NCBI RefSeq assembly: GCF_001456115.1 | Contig: NZ_CP013264.1 | Location: forward strand, 3,056,501-3,120,500 | Direction: 5' to 3' | Origin: Sphingobium baderi | Lineage (GTDB): Bacteria > Pseudomonadota > Alphaproteobacteria > Sphingomonadales > Sphingomonadaceae | DNA length: 64,000 bases | In this document: piece by piece, positions 54,212-64,000 of the stretch | Numbering within the stretch: position 1 is the stretch's first letter | How the letters are laid out: every line of letters begins with the position of its first letter | Translations under genes and position numbers: made by a program | Notes under the pieces: model-generated | What the model saw: only the letters and a program-made list of their open reading frames with translations | Database searches by the model: none | Told to the model about the DNA's origin: nothing

Positions 54212-57200
54212 TCAGGCTCGCTGCGCAACCCGCACGACGACTATCCGCGTATGATCGTTCTCGGGGAACGGGATTCCGCGTGCGTCCCAGAGCGTCCCTT
54301 CAACCTCGATTACCGGTTCTTCGCTCTCCAGAGTATCATCCGTCTCGATCGTCACATGAATAGACCCACGGCCTCGCCGCAGGGTCAATTCGACGCTCTC
54401 CCAGTCCCTGGGCAAGACGGGGCGCACCTGAAGTTCGCCGCCCACGAGCCGAACGCCAAGAATCTCCTCTACCGCCAACCGCCATGTCCAGGCTGCGGCA
54501 CCCGTGTACCAGGTCCAGCCACCTCGGCCGAGGTGGGGCTCCATGCCGGCAATGTCAGCCGCCACGACATAAGGCTCGGTTCGATAATGGGCGGCGCTGC
54601 GAGCCGTCGCGGCATGCTGAATAGGATTGATTCGGTCGAAGAGCGCCTTGGCCCCATCACCATCCCCCGTGCGCGCGAACGCGAGCGCGAGCCAGCTTGC
54701 CGCGTGGGTATACTGGCCTCCATTCTCGCGAATTCCCGGCGGATAGGCCTTGATATAACCCGGCTCACGCGGCGTGCGGTCAAAGGGCGGATCCAGCAGA
54801 CGCACGAGACTGTCGTCATCCCGAACCAGATATCGTCTGGCCGAAGCGAGCGCCGATCGGGTACGCTCGACCTTGCCGGCACCCGACAATACGGACCACG
54901 ACTGCGCGATGGAATCGATGCGGCATTCCTGTTCTTCCGACGCGCCCCATGGACGGCCGTCGTCGTCGAATGCGCGCAAATACCATTCGCCATCCCACCC
55001 CGACCGTTCCACCGCGGCCGCAAGCGTCTCTGCGCGGCCGTTCCAATGGTCGCGGAACTCGTTCCGGTCCGCATCCACACAATGACGCGTGAAATTTCGG
55101 ATGGTCGCGATGAGAAACCAGGCGAGCCATATGCTTTCGCCATGCCCCCGGTTGCCCACGCGATCCATGCCGTCATTCCAGTCCCCTGCACCAATCAGCG
55201 GGAGGCCATGAGACCCGAGGCGGTAGGCGTGGGAAAGCGCGCGCTCGCAATGAACGAACAGGGATTGCGTGTAGTCACTCACCTCGAAACGCGCATAGCG
55301 ATCGGTTTCTTCGGCCGTGAGCGGGGGCGCCCGCAGAAAAGGAACCAGCTCGCTCAGGATGGTTTTGTCTCCGGTCGCCTCAACATAATGAGCAACGGCG
55401 TACGGTAGCCAGACCAGATCGTCCGAGCAGCGCGTGCGGACGCCGCGATCCAATGGCGGATGCCACCAATGCAGCACGTCGCCTTCCTCGAACTGATGGG
55501 CAGCCGCGGCAAGGATATGCTGCCGTGTTGCATTCGGATCGGCATGGATCTGTGCCAGAACATCCTGCAGCTGGTCGCGAAAACCGAAAGCGCCGCTCGC
55601 CTGATAAAAGCCCGCGCGAGCGCGGATGCGGGCGCTGAGCGACTGGTGCGGCAGCCACCGGTTGACCATCAGGTCAAAGGCGGGATCGGGCGTCTTGACC
55701 TGCACCGCGTCCAGCCTGTCCTTCCAGAAACCGGCACACTCCCGCGCCGCGGTCTCGAAGGCCGATGGGTCCTGCCAGCGACGGACAAGGTCACGCGCGT
55801 GATCCAGGTCGTCGCCCTGCCCCAGCACAAAGCAAACTTCTGCGGTTCCTTCAGCCGGGATATCAAGATGGACCTGCAGGGCGGCGCAGCAGTCGTCACC
55901 GGCAGCATGCTGCCGGTGACCAAGATCCCAGTTCAGAAGTCCGAGGGGACTGGTGGGGTCGGCGTCATCGCCGTGAAAATCGTAGCGTGAGGTGGTGAGC
56001 GTGTGGACCGGAAGTGTCGAAGCAAGAAAGGAGATGCGGTCGGCAAATTCGTCGGTCCAGGGATTTTGGCCGAGAATCGCGTGCGAGATCGGATCATAGA
56101 ATGAGCGGCGCAGGGGCGCCTGTTCTCCTTGCACAGCGCCCATCAGCCATTCGGCATAGTAGGTAGCCGTGATCCGGCGCGGACGCGGCAACTGATTACG
56201 CAAGCGAAGCCGGACAAGCTTCACGGTGTCGTGCGTCGGCACGATGACGGAGAGCTCCTGTTCAAGGCCTTCGCTATGCCGGTGCCAGGACGTACGGTCG
56301 GGGCCGTGATCGATGCGGCATGCCGTGTCTCCACCGGCCGGAAGCGGCGTCGGCGTCCAGAGCCGTGCGTTTTCCTCATCGCGCAGATAAAGGCGTTCGC
56401 CTTGAGGATCTTCGACAGGGTCGTTGAACCACGGCGTGAGACGGTTTTCACCACTGTTTATCGCCCAGGTGAAGCCCAGACCGCCCTCGGTCACGATCGT
56501 CCCGAAGCCGTCGTTGGCGAGGACGTTGGCCCAGGGCGCAGGGGTCGGCGCACCGGGTTCCAGATAGATAGTATAGTCGCCCGTATCCGGATCGAAGCCT
56601 CCCCACCCATTATCGAATTGCAGATCAGCCGGGCGCGGTACGGGCGCCGTCATGATTGTACCGGAGTTCGCCCCGACCGGCGCGAACAGCGGGCCCGGAT
56701 GCGGCGGCTGGTCGTATCGCGCAAGCTGGTCGACTAGGCTGCCGCCGGCTTCGTCAAGGATGAGGCGGGCAACCTGATCGAGAAGCGCCGCCCGCTCGCC
56801 ATCGGATGGACCGATGCCGACGAGGTGTATCCCGGCATGGGTGCCAAGGCGATCCTGTAGCCCGGCATCCTTCAGCACTTCCAGAAGACGCTCGCGGACG
56901 GGCTCGATATAGCCCGACGTTCCTTCATGCGTCACCACCAGGTCGATCGGCATACCACGCTGCCGCATGAGCTTGTGGAAGGAGAGAAGCTGTCGAAGCA
57001 GGTCCTGCTGCTCCGCGGTTCCGGAACGCAGCATCAAAATAGGATGGTCGCCCGATATCCCGAGCGCCCAAAGGTCCCCGCGCCGAAATGTGCGCGCGCC
57101 GGCCGATCCCGGCTCTGCCGCTCTGGTGAGAAGAGTGGACAGCAACGCCTGCGCCTGCGGCACGATGTGCGGCTGCAGGCCCAGCTTGTGCATCTCGCGC

Positions 57201-60200
57201 GCCGCCGCACTTGCCGTATCGCTCACAGCCCAGTCGAGTGACGGCAGGGTGGTAAAGCGCTCGGCAAGTTCGAGGGCCGATTGCCGGGATCCAGCCGCAA
57301 TGGTGACGAAGGCGAATTCACGTCGCGCGCGCGGAGGCAGTTCCACCGTCATCCTGATCGCGCAGATCGGATCAAGCGTCCAGCCGAGCGGGCCACCAGG
57401 CAGTTCCCCGGTCAACAATGCGGGCCGCCTGGGGCACCCATATCGTCCGATGAAAGCGCTGCGATCGGCTTCGAGACCGAGCAGGGTAACGCCATCTTCA
57501 TCCCCGATCACACGGGTCAGCAGGACGGGCGGACGTTCCGCCGAACTGCGCGGCCGCCGCGTGAAAAGCAGGCCGTCATTGCCAGGCAAGGCTTCCGCCC
57601 CCACGAACAGCTTGCTGAAGGCAGGGTGGCGCGCCGCGTCCTGGGCCGGAGCCAGAACGATCTGCGCGTAGCCCGTGACTTCGATGGTCCGGGGCTTATC
57701 GCTATCATTGACAAGAGCGACACGCCGGATCTCCAGGTCGTCGGCATTGGCGACATTGATCGTTGTCGTGACCGACAAGCCGTGGGCGCGCTGGTGGAAC
57801 TCCACCTGATGCGCTTGGAAGATCACCTCCGGCGCGTCTTCGGGTCGAGAAAAGGGGCCGCCCGTTGCCGACCAGGTAACATCTGCATCCCGGTCGTGCA
57901 GATAGATCCAGAAACCTGCGTCCCCACGGGTCAGGGCATGCTGGTTCCAGCTCAGCCCACCTGCACCGTCTGTCCGAATGCGGCTCGAAAGCCGGCCATT
58001 GCCGAGAATCTGCCACGCGTGCTCCCCACGGCGCCGAGTGGGTGCCCAGCCGTAAAGGCCCGGAATCAGTTCGTCGGGTTCCGGCTGTGGCTCACGAACC
58101 TCAAGCCGCGCGATCTCGGGCGGCAGCTCCCATGGAATCCTTTCGTTAAGGAGCAGGTCGACGGTGCGGATATGAGGATCGGTGTGGAACCAGCGCACGA
58201 GCATGTCATCGCACAACGCGTTTCCGAGCGCGGCAAGGCTCATGCCATGATGATGAGCCATGTAGGAGCGCACGACGGCAAAGCGTTCACCGTCAGGCGC
58301 CCGCTCGGGCGTGAAGTCGACCGCTTCGAAAAATCCGTATCGGCCGATGAGGCCAAGATCCGCCAGAGTTTGAAGGTTGCGCGTCGCCAGCGCGGGCCGG
58401 ATCGTCAGCGCCAGCGCCGTCGCATAGGGGCTGATAACCAGATCGCGCCCCAGACCTCGCTGGAGGCCGAGCGCAGGGACGCCGAATGCGTGATATCGGT
58501 AGACGCGGTCCTCGCCCATCGATGCGAAGGACGACTCCGAAATACCCCAAGGCATATCATGTGACCGCCCGAATGCGATCTGGATAGCAATCGCGGTCCG
58601 GTCACTCATTCCGAGCAGGGTTTGGGGATCGCTCTGCAGGAAGATGTTCGGCATCAGATATTCGAACATCGAGCCGTTCCACGATATCAACGCCAGGCCT
58701 GCGTGCTGCTTGGTGATGGGCCGCCCGAGATGGAACCAGTGCAGAGGCTCTATGTCGCCCTTCGCGATGGCGAAAAAGCTGGCGAGGCGTGCTTCGCTGG
58801 CGAGCAGATCGTAGTGGTGCGGATCTATTCGATCGGCGCTCACATTGTAGCCGATATGAAAGAGCCGGCTGCCGGCATCGAACAGGAACGAGAAGTCCAT
58901 GGCGTGCGCGGCGGCGTTAGCGCGACTGGAGAGGTCATCGAGGCGGTCATGAAGCGCTTGCCGGGCCGCCTGGCCTTCCTCGATCGCCGCCTGGAGATCG
59001 TGCGCCCATTGCCGGCTTTCCGCCGGTAGCTGGTCTCTCGCCGCATTGAGGACGCCAATTGCTGCCGCGGCGCCCGCGTGCGTGGACGGCAGCCGGTCGT
59101 TCGCCAACAGGTCGGCGACTTTTGCCGCGACGTTCGAACACTCTGCCGGATGCGCCGCGAGCGTCTCCCACCAGGGCGAGAACAGCCGAAGGTCTCGCCG
59201 CATGCCGGACAGATGATGTTCGAGCCGCTCCAGCCAGGCTTGGACATTCCGCAGGGAGGCGATTTCATCCTCGCCGACGCTTTCGGCCATCAGGGTAATC
59301 TGCTCGCGCAGGCGAGGAAGATCGATCGACAGGAGATCGTCGATCCTCTCGGCCCAGTCTTGCCTCCCTTCCTCAATCCTGCGGGCGGTTTCCCGCATAG
59401 CCTCAAGGATCGAGCCGGCGGCGGAGGCCGCTTCGAGGTCGATCGTCGCAATCGCTTCGGCGAGCAACTCGATATTGTCGTCAAACCCTCGCCACAAATC
59501 CGTGGCGACCGGTGGCAAGCTTCTGGCTTCCTGAAGGGCTCGCGCGACGGTGATCAGACTGACCGCGAGATTTCCGCTGTCGACGGTCGAAACATATCGG
59601 GGCTCCAGGGCCGCGAGCGTTCTCGTCTCGTACCAGTTGAGAATATGGCCGCGGTAGCGGTCCAGGCGATCCAACGTATCGAGCGTGTTGTGAAGCCGTG
59701 TCGCAACCTCGTTGAGGCCGATATGTCCGAGGCGCCAGGCAGTGAGGACCGATACCATCATCATTCCGATGTTGGTCGGCGAGGTTCGGTGCGCGATTTC
59801 CTCGTCGGGCGGCTCCTGATAGTTATCGGGTGGCAGCCAGTTGTCCTCGGGGCGCACAAAGGTCTCGAAAAAGAGCCAGGTGCGCCGCGCCATCAGTCTC
59901 AGGAACTTTCGATCGTTTTCGGACAGCGTGTCCTTTGCCGGCTCAATCGGACGGCTGATCCGGATCGCGATCTCAGGCGCAATGAACCAGAGCAGCAGCA
60001 GGGGAGCCGCGACAGGCAGGGAAGCGGGCGCCGCAAGGAACAGACCCGCGCCGATGATCAGCGCGAACACCGGAGAGGCGGCCATGTCACGCCATGCCGC
60101 CAGTCGCGGATGTCGCGCCGCGTTGCGCGTCGCCATGTGGGCGGCCGACGTCCATTCGAGCTTTCTTTGGCCCGAATGGAGACGCCATAGGGTGATGGCA

Positions 60201-62623
60201 ATGGCATGCAGCGCTATCATCGCGTCACTGACGAGAAAGACGATAGCGAGAAACCAGCGACCCGCGTGATCCGCCAGACGTCGCAGCAGGTTCTGCATGA
60301 CGCCGCGGCGGCGGCCCTGCGCGAGGCCGGTCACGAGGTCCGTAAAGAGATATGCACCGGGCGCGATGACGGCAAGCAAGGTCCAGACCCAGGGCTGCCC
60401 ATGGAGAAGAAACCATCCACCCACCAGCAGCGCCACAATACTCGCTGGAATTATGCTGCGCCGCAAATTGTCGAATATCTTCAGCCGATCGAACCAGCCG
60501 AGCCGGTTGCGCAGCCATCGGCCATCGCCGCCGGGCACGAAGGGAAAGAGCCATGGCAGGATCTGCCAGTCCCCACGGACCCATCTGTGCCAGCGCCAGG
60601 TGAAGTCGAGATAGCTGGTCGGGAAGCTCTCATAAACGATCGCATCGCTGACCAGCGCCGCTCGCCCGTGCAGTCCTTCGAACAGGTCATGGCTGAGAAG
60701 TGTATTCTCGGGAACGCGCCCTTCGAGGCTCCGATGAAAGGCCGCCACATCATAGAGGCCCTTGCCCACGTAGACGCCTGTGCCGAGCAGATCCTGATAG
60801 ACGTCGGATACGGCGCGCGAATAGATATCGATGGTCGTGTCACCGCCATAGAGGCGCGAAAACAAGGATTGGCCGGTCGCTTCCGGCGCCAGCTCAACGC
60901 GCGGCTGAAGAACCGTATATCCTCGTTCGACCGCGCCGGTCGCAGCGTTGAAGTGGGCGCGGTTAAGGGGATGAGATAGCGTCCCCACCAGTCGCCGGAC
61001 GATGCCGGCCGACAACCTGGTATCGGCATCGGCCGTCATCACGAAACGGCATCGCCGCAACCGTTCGATGCTACCGACGGTCACATTGAAGGGGGACGCA
61101 TCTCCGTTCAGGATGAAGGCGTTGAACTGCTCAAGCTTTCCGCGCTTTCGCTCCCAGCCCATCCAGCAGCCCTGGGCCGCGTTGAACCGTCGTGGCCGAT
61201 GCAGCAAATGGAACGGCCCATGTCCCTTGGCATTGGCAAAGCGCGCGTTGAGTTCCTCGATCCCGCTGGTCAGCGCGCGAACGATATCGGCATCGACCGA
61301 GACACTTTCCTGTGACGCATCGGCGAAATCGCTGAGCAGCACGAATTCGAGCGCGGCATCGGGATTGGAAAGGCGGTGTGCCTCCAGGCGCCGAAGCAGC
61401 GGCGCGATATCCGACAATCGCGCGACCAAGACAGGCATCACGACTGCCGTCGCCGAACTTTCGGGGATGCCGTCCTTGAAATCGAGCTTGGGGAGTACGT
61501 TCGGCCGAACGATGTGGGTCACGAGCCAATTGACGAAGGTGATGCTCAGGATCGATGCGGGTAGCAGGGTGAGCGCGATCCCTAGAAGCCAGGATCCGGC
61601 GGTGGCGCCGGTGGAAACCAGATAGGCTGCGGGTAGAGCAAAGCCCGCAAGGCCCGCGAGCAGCAAGGCGGCTGCATAAAGCAGGCCTGGATAACGCAGC
61701 GCGCGTCGCAATATCGAGCCCGGCGTCCATGGACGAGGATCGATCGCGTCGGCAAAGGCAGGCCGTCCGATATCGATGAGCCAGAAGCCTACATGGCCCG
61801 ATGGCGCTTCGTCGCTGCTATAGCACTGGCGCAAGGCACGCTCGGCGACATCCCATTCCGGGAGTCCCGACTGGTCGGCAAGCTGCTCGACCGCATGGCG
61901 ATATCGATCGCGCGTATCGAAGTCCATATGTGGATAGACGCCTGCCGGGTCGCGCCGGAGGATGGCTTCGACCTGGCTCGTTCGATCGAAGAAGTCGTTC
62001 CATTGAATCGTCGCGATCACGCCAAGGTTCGCGATTGCGCGCGCGACGCATTCCGTATCGTCAAAACCAACCATCGCCGTGTCGGGCGTCTCGACGATCT
62101 CAAAGGGCGGCTCGACCTCCGGGAAGAGGTGGCTGAAACCTCCGATGAGCAATTCCAGGCAGACTATGCGCAGCATGGTCGGGAAGGCCCAGGTCTCGGC
62201 GATGCTGAGCGGCATCTTCTTTTGATATTGCTCTACGAACAGCACCGCGCCATTCAGCGAGACCTGCAGGTGAGAAGCCTGCAGCAAGGCATGGGCAAGC
62301 TGATGCACGCGAGGGCGACCGAGCCCGTCCCCGGAGATCGCCGGAAGTTTCGCGTAGAACTCTCCGGGAAGATCCTCGCGGATCTGCAGGATGGCGCGTT
62401 GTATCTGATAATCGTTGTCGAGCAGCCATTCAGCCGCGGCGCCTGCGCGCTTGTCGGCCTTGGCGGCCGCCTGTCGGGCCTGCCTCAGCCAGGTCTTCAT
62501 CTCCTCGAGATGCGCCCATGCGGGCAGCGGCACCGACTTGCCGAGCAGTCCTGTCAGGCGATGACGGTCGGCGACCTCCTCCGCCGCCCCGGCGAGCGGA
62601 TCGCGCTCCTCATAATCGGCCAT
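54212..62623 (-). CDS. ndvB: Cyclic beta-1,2-glucan synthase (NdvB/ChvB type)
   Basis: 2803 aa, full family length. N-terminal soluble part, then membrane segments, a GT84 glycosyltransferase with MTADADT, LLSHDLFEG and WRWHRWVRGDWQ, more membrane segments, a glucoamylase-like region with DSGNLAVSLI, and a C-terminal GH94 phosphorylase-like domain with GAGDWNDGMDRVG. It makes periplasmic cyclic glucans from UDP-glucose, important for osmotic adaptation and host interaction. The ATG lies 3 nt after the Usp stop, so the two are coupled. It is by far the largest gene in the window. Confidence 0.95.
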   Translation of the reverse strand: MADYEERDPLAGAAEEVADRHRLTGLLGKSVPLPAWAHLEEMKTWLRQARQAAAKADKRAGAAAEWLLDNDYQIQRAILQIREDLPGEFYAKLPAISGDGLGRPRVHQLAHALLQASHLQVSLNGAVLFVEQYQKKMPLSIAETWAFPTMLRIVCLELLIGGFSHLFPEVEPPFEIVETPDTAMVGFDDTECVARAIANLGVIATIQWNDFFDRTSQVEAILRRDPAGVYPHMDFDTRDRYRHAVEQLADQSGLPEWDVAERALRQCYSSDEAPSGHVGFWLIDIGRPAFADAIDPRPWTPGSILRRALRYPGLLYAAALLLAGLAGFALPAAYLVSTGATAGSWLLGIALTLLPASILSITFVNWLVTHIVRPNVLPKLDFKDGIPESSATAVVMPVLVARLSDIAPLLRRLEAHRLSNPDAALEFVLLSDFADASQESVSVDADIVRALTSGIEELNARFANAKGHGPFHLLHRPRRFNAAQGCWMGWERKRGKLEQFNAFILNGDASPFNVTVGSIERLRRCRFVMTADADTRLSAGIVRRLVGTLSHPLNRAHFNAATGAVERGYTVLQPRVELAPEATGQSLFSRLYGGDTTIDIYSRAVSDVYQDLLGTGVYVGKGLYDVAAFHRSLEGRVPENTLLSHDLFEGLHGRAALVSDAIVYESFPTSYLDFTWRWHRWVRGDWQILPWLFPFVPGGDGRWLRNRLGWFDRLKIFDNLRRSIIPASIVALLVGGWFLLHGQPWVWTLLAVIAPGAYLFTDLVTGLAQGRRRGVMQNLLRRLADHAGRWFLAIVFLVSDAMIALHAIAITLWRLHSGQRKLEWTSAAHMATRNAARHPRLAAWRDMAASPVFALIIGAGLFLAAPASLPVAAPLLLLWFIAPEIAIRISRPIEPAKDTLSENDRKFLRLMARRTWLFFETFVRPEDNWLPPDNYQEPPDEEIAHRTSPTNIGMMMVSVLTAWRLGHIGLNEVATRLHNTLDTLDRLDRYRGHILNWYETRTLAALEPRYVSTVDSGNLAVSLITVARALQEARSLPPVATDLWRGFDDNIELLAEAIATIDLEAASAAGSILEAMRETARRIEEGRQDWAERIDDLLSIDLPRLREQITLMAESVGEDEIASLRNVQAWLERLEHHLSGMRRDLRLFSPWWETLAAHPAECSNVAAKVADLLANDRLPSTHAGAAAAIGVLNAARDQLPAESRQWAHDLQAAIEEGQAARQALHDRLDDLSSRANAAAHAMDFSFLFDAGSRLFHIGYNVSADRIDPHHYDLLASEARLASFFAIAKGDIEPLHWFHLGRPITKQHAGLALISWNGSMFEYLMPNIFLQSDPQTLLGMSDRTAIAIQIAFGRSHDMPWGISESSFASMGEDRVYRYHAFGVPALGLQRGLGRDLVISPYATALALTIRPALATRNLQTLADLGLIGRYGFFEAVDFTPERAPDGERFAVVRSYMAHHHGMSLAALGNALCDDMLVRWFHTDPHIRTVDLLLNERIPWELPPEIARLEVREPQPEPDELIPGLYGWAPTRRRGEHAWQILGNGRLSSRIRTDGAGGLSWNQHALTRGDAGFWIYLHDRDADVTWSATGGPFSRPEDAPEVIFQAHQVEFHQRAHGLSVTTTINVANADDLEIRRVALVNDSDKPRTIEVTGYAQIVLAPAQDAARHPAFSKLFVGAEALPGNDGLLFTRRPRSSAERPPVLLTRVIGDEDGVTLLGLEADRSAFIGRYGCPRRPALLTGELPGGPLGWTLDPICAIRMTVELPPRARREFAFVTIAAGSRQSALELAERFTTLPSLDWAVSDTASAAAREMHKLGLQPHIVPQAQALLSTLLTRAAEPGSAGARTFRRGDLWALGISGDHPILMLRSGTAEQQDLLRQLLSFHKLMRQRGMPIDLVVTHEGTSGYIEPVRERLLEVLKDAGLQDRLGTHAGIHLVGIGPSDGERAALLDQVARLILDEAGGSLVDQLARYDQPPHPGPLFAPVGANSGTIMTAPVPRPADLQFDNGWGGFDPDTGDYTIYLEPGAPTPAPWANVLANDGFGTIVTEGGLGFTWAINSGENRLTPWFNDPVEDPQGERLYLRDEENARLWTPTPLPAGGDTACRIDHGPDRTSWHRHSEGLEQELSVIVPTHDTVKLVRLRLRNQLPRPRRITATYYAEWLMGAVQGEQAPLRRSFYDPISHAILGQNPWTDEFADRISFLASTLPVHTLTTSRYDFHGDDADPTSPLGLLNWDLGHRQHAAGDDCCAALQVHLDIPAEGTAEVCFVLGQGDDLDHARDLVRRWQDPSAFETAARECAGFWKDRLDAVQVKTPDPAFDLMVNRWLPHQSLSARIRARAGFYQASGAFGFRDQLQDVLAQIHADPNATRQHILAAAAHQFEEGDVLHWWHPPLDRGVRTRCSDDLVWLPYAVAHYVEATGDKTILSELVPFLRAPPLTAEETDRYARFEVSDYTQSLFVHCERALSHAYRLGSHGLPLIGAGDWNDGMDRVGNRGHGESIWLAWFLIATIRNFTRHCVDADRNEFRDHWNGRAETLAAAVERSGWDGEWYLRAFDDDGRPWGASEEQECRIDSIAQSWSVLSGAGKVERTRSALASARRYLVRDDDSLVRLLDPPFDRTPREPGYIKAYPPGIRENGGQYTHAASWLALAFARTGDGDGAKALFDRINPIQHAATARSAAHYRTEPYVVAADIAGMEPHLGRGGWTWYTGAAAWTWRLAVEEILGVRLVGGELQVRPVLPRDWESVELTLRRGRGSIHVTIETDDTLESEEPVIEVEGTLWDARGIPFPENDHTRIVVVRVAQRA

Positions 62624-62626
62624 CAA

Positions 62627-63640
62627 TCAGACCTGAATGGCCGTTGGCAATCTCACGCTCTGGCTGGCGGCAGGCGAAGTCATTTGCGCCTTGCGACTCG
62701 CCGAAGGCAGGACGAGCATCGGGACACTGCAATGGGCCATCAGATAGGAGGCAACCGTTCCGTACGGGACGTCCCTGACATGCTGATGCCCGTGCCCGCG
62801 TGCGGACATCACCGCGAGATCAGCCGCTTCGCGATCGATCAACGCGCAAAGCGTGTCGCGAACGTCGCCGCCACGGATGACAATCGCGCGAGCGCGAAGG
62901 CCCATCGCCGAAAGATTGGACCTGGTCCGATCCAGATAGCTGCGCGCGGCCTGCTCGTTGCGTTCGATCAGGTTTTCGCGCAGCGTCTCGTCTTCGGTTT
63001 CCAGGGGTCGCGCCTGGATCATTTCGGGCGTGGGGACGACATGAACGAGCAGCAGCTCAGCGTCGGCTGCCTTCGCGAGGCGCACCGCAAGGGGCAGCAC
63101 GCTTTCGGCCCAGCGCGAGCCATCGAGCGGCACCACGATCCGTCGATAGGCCGAACCCGGGACGGGCGCTTCCACCGGAACAAGCAGGACAGGGCCTGGT
63201 GCCTGGGACAGCACCTTGTGGACTGTGCCCCCGACGCCGTCGCGGCCGGCTTCCTTTCGTCCGCGCCTGCCCAGCACGACCATCCCTTCGTCACACTCCC
63301 GCACGTACCGGCAGATTTCCTCCGCCGCCGGTCCTTCTGCGAGCTCAATGGTCGTTTGAGATGAGGACGGTTCGATCGTCGCAGCACAACGATCGAGCAC
63401 CCGCATGGCCTCGCGGCGACGAAGATTGCACTCGATGGGGTCAGGCCGTGCGTCGGGCGACGCGTCTCTGTCCAAGACCTGAAGCAGCGTTACCGGAACG
63501 TCGAGCGTTGAAGCCAGAGCAAGAGCGTGTGGATAGATCCACGCGTTGCGATCGGTGCAATCGATGCACGCGACGACGCCGGATGTCTTCGCGGACATTC
63601 GGGGCTGGGAGAAGGATGGAAAGGCAGATACGGCAGACAT
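62627..63640 (-). CDS. Tandem-domain universal stress protein
   Basis: 337 aa from ATG 63640, preceded by AGGAGG at optimum spacing. Two Usp domains: the first with RRGRKEAGRDGVGGTVHKVL, the second with ARGHGHQHVRDVPYGTVASYL; both have the G-x2-G pattern of ATP-binding Usp. It is the first gene of the leftward unit with the glucan synthase. It has an extra N-terminal segment of about 17 residues. Confidence 0.92.
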   Translation of the reverse strand: MSAVSAFPSFSQPRMSAKTSGVVACIDCTDRNAWIYPHALALASTLDVPVTLLQVLDRDASPDARPDPIECNLRRREAMRVLDRCAATIEPSSSQTTIELAEGPAAEEICRYVRECDEGMVVLGRRGRKEAGRDGVGGTVHKVLSQAPGPVLLVPVEAPVPGSAYRRIVVPLDGSRWAESVLPLAVRLAKAADAELLLVHVVPTPEMIQARPLETEDETLRENLIERNEQAARSYLDRTRSNLSAMGLRARAIVIRGGDVRDTLCALIDREAADLAVMSARGHGHQHVRDVPYGTVASYLMAHCSVPMLVLPSASRKAQMTSPAASQSVRLPTAIQV

Positions 63641-63936
63641 AGGAAAACCTCCTGTTGCCGTCCGTCTCCCCGCTACCGGCGGCGCTCATTCCGACTGTTG
63701 CTATCAACGTCATCTGGCCGGACCCTGTTCCCCGATTCCAGCCAGCACTCAAAGGCTATCGGCGGTTCCAGGATGGGGCCATTAGGGCTTTTACGAATGC
63801 CGCCGGACTCAGACGACGTTCTCGGGTAACCTTCCCGAGCTCGCGATTGCGCGACAATATGCGGGTGAACCCAGGCGGATCAGCACCGGTAGACGCAATT
63901 TCCTGTACCTCGCATCAGTGTCATTTCACCCGGCGC
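63641..63936. other. Intergenic region upstream of the Usp-ndvB unit
   Basis: 296 nt without a gene on either strand that I can support. The only notable elements are the strong ribosome site next to the Usp start. A promoter should lie here but no consensus sequence stands out, and no FNR/FixK-type palindrome was found by eye. Confidence 0.5.
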
Positions 63937-64000
63937 TCAGCCCGATTGTCCCTCCGCCTCCGCGACGGCCTTGATCGTTCGCACGAAGCTGTCGGGATTG
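63937..64000 (-). CDS. Partial CDS, possible response-regulator C-terminus
   Basis: Reading leftward from the right edge, a frame of 20 codons ends in TGA at 63937. The final residues (PDSFVRTIKAVAEAEG) resemble the last helix of a CheY-like receiver domain, where an xSFxxxIxxV helix is common. A short fragment cannot prove the family; it enters from beyond the window. Confidence 0.4.
   Translation of the reverse strand, partial: NPDSFVRTIKAVAEAEGQSG

Noticed and set aside
61793..63364. 523-codon forward frame over the glucan synthase N-terminus and Usp
   Set aside because: Crosses two well-supported reverse genes and has no domain.

Overview
The window is dense, GC-rich chromosomal-type DNA with heavy operon overlap (many 4-nt ATGA/GTGA junctions) and frequent TTG starts with good ribosome sites. 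The gene set (heme-type FixL/FixJ, ATP-type PckA, ChvB/NdvB-like cyclic glucan synthase, ZapE, CydABX/CydDC, SqrR/BigR-like regulator with SQR and persulfide dioxygenase) points to an alphaproteobacterium. Sphingomonadaceae is my best guess, but that is inference. I saw no rRNA, tRNA, CRISPR array, transposase or phage gene.

Layout. 1-5.3 kb: a leftward redox/sulfur operon (peroxiredoxin, persulfide dioxygenase-like MBL protein, TauE/SafE exporter, methyltransferase, start of a small protein), trxC, and a divergent second peroxiredoxin with an ArsR-type regulator. 5.3-7.7 kb: a decayed TraR/DksA-like gene, a beta-CASP MBL RNase and a YdcH-like protein. 7.8-9.1 kb: an MgtC/DUF4010 membrane protein. 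9.2-16.2 kb: a cytochrome bd locus, cydDC leftward and cydAB-cydX plus a membrane-anchored thioredoxin rightward. 16.2-17.2 kb: dps and a ferritin-like protein. 17.3-21.2 kb: ZapE, a DUF983 protein and PckA. 21.2-26.1 kb: XRE regulator with SulP transporter, thiolase, DUF1275, PhnA-like protein and cytochrome b561. 26.2-35.0 kb: a second sulfide module with heme lipoprotein, SqrR/BigR-like repressor, RND pump and adaptor, rhodanese, and divergently SQR, DUF2892, TolC and an AhpD-like protein.

35.1-50.9 kb is a long leftward block headed by the oxygen-sensing pair fixL-fixJ and a lone receiver protein. It continues with truncated hemoglobin, two zinc alcohol dehydrogenases, three universal stress proteins, an AMP-phosphorylase-type enzyme overlapping a PRPP-synthetase-like gene, a P-type ATPase, a Na/Ca-type exchanger and a PfkB-type sugar kinase. 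51.3-53.4 kb carries Hsp20 and an APH-like/P-loop kinase fusion rightward. 53.4-63.6 kb runs leftward: a tandem universal stress protein, an 8.4-kb cyclic beta-1,2-glucan synthase gene, a small coiled-coil protein and an intact TraR/DksA protein. A receiver-like C-terminus enters at the right edge.

Together the genes look like a low-oxygen, reactive-sulfur and dormancy survival region: high-affinity bd oxidase with its assembly exporter, H2S oxidation and persulfide removal, peroxide defence, iron storage, and a FixLJ-linked set of stress proteins. The content from 35 to 54 kb parallels the DosR dormancy regulon of Mycobacterium tuberculosis (heme kinase, LuxR-type regulator, Hsp20, several Usp, PfkB, CtpF-like ATPase, Rv2004c-like kinase fusion). 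This parallel is the most interesting feature of the window.
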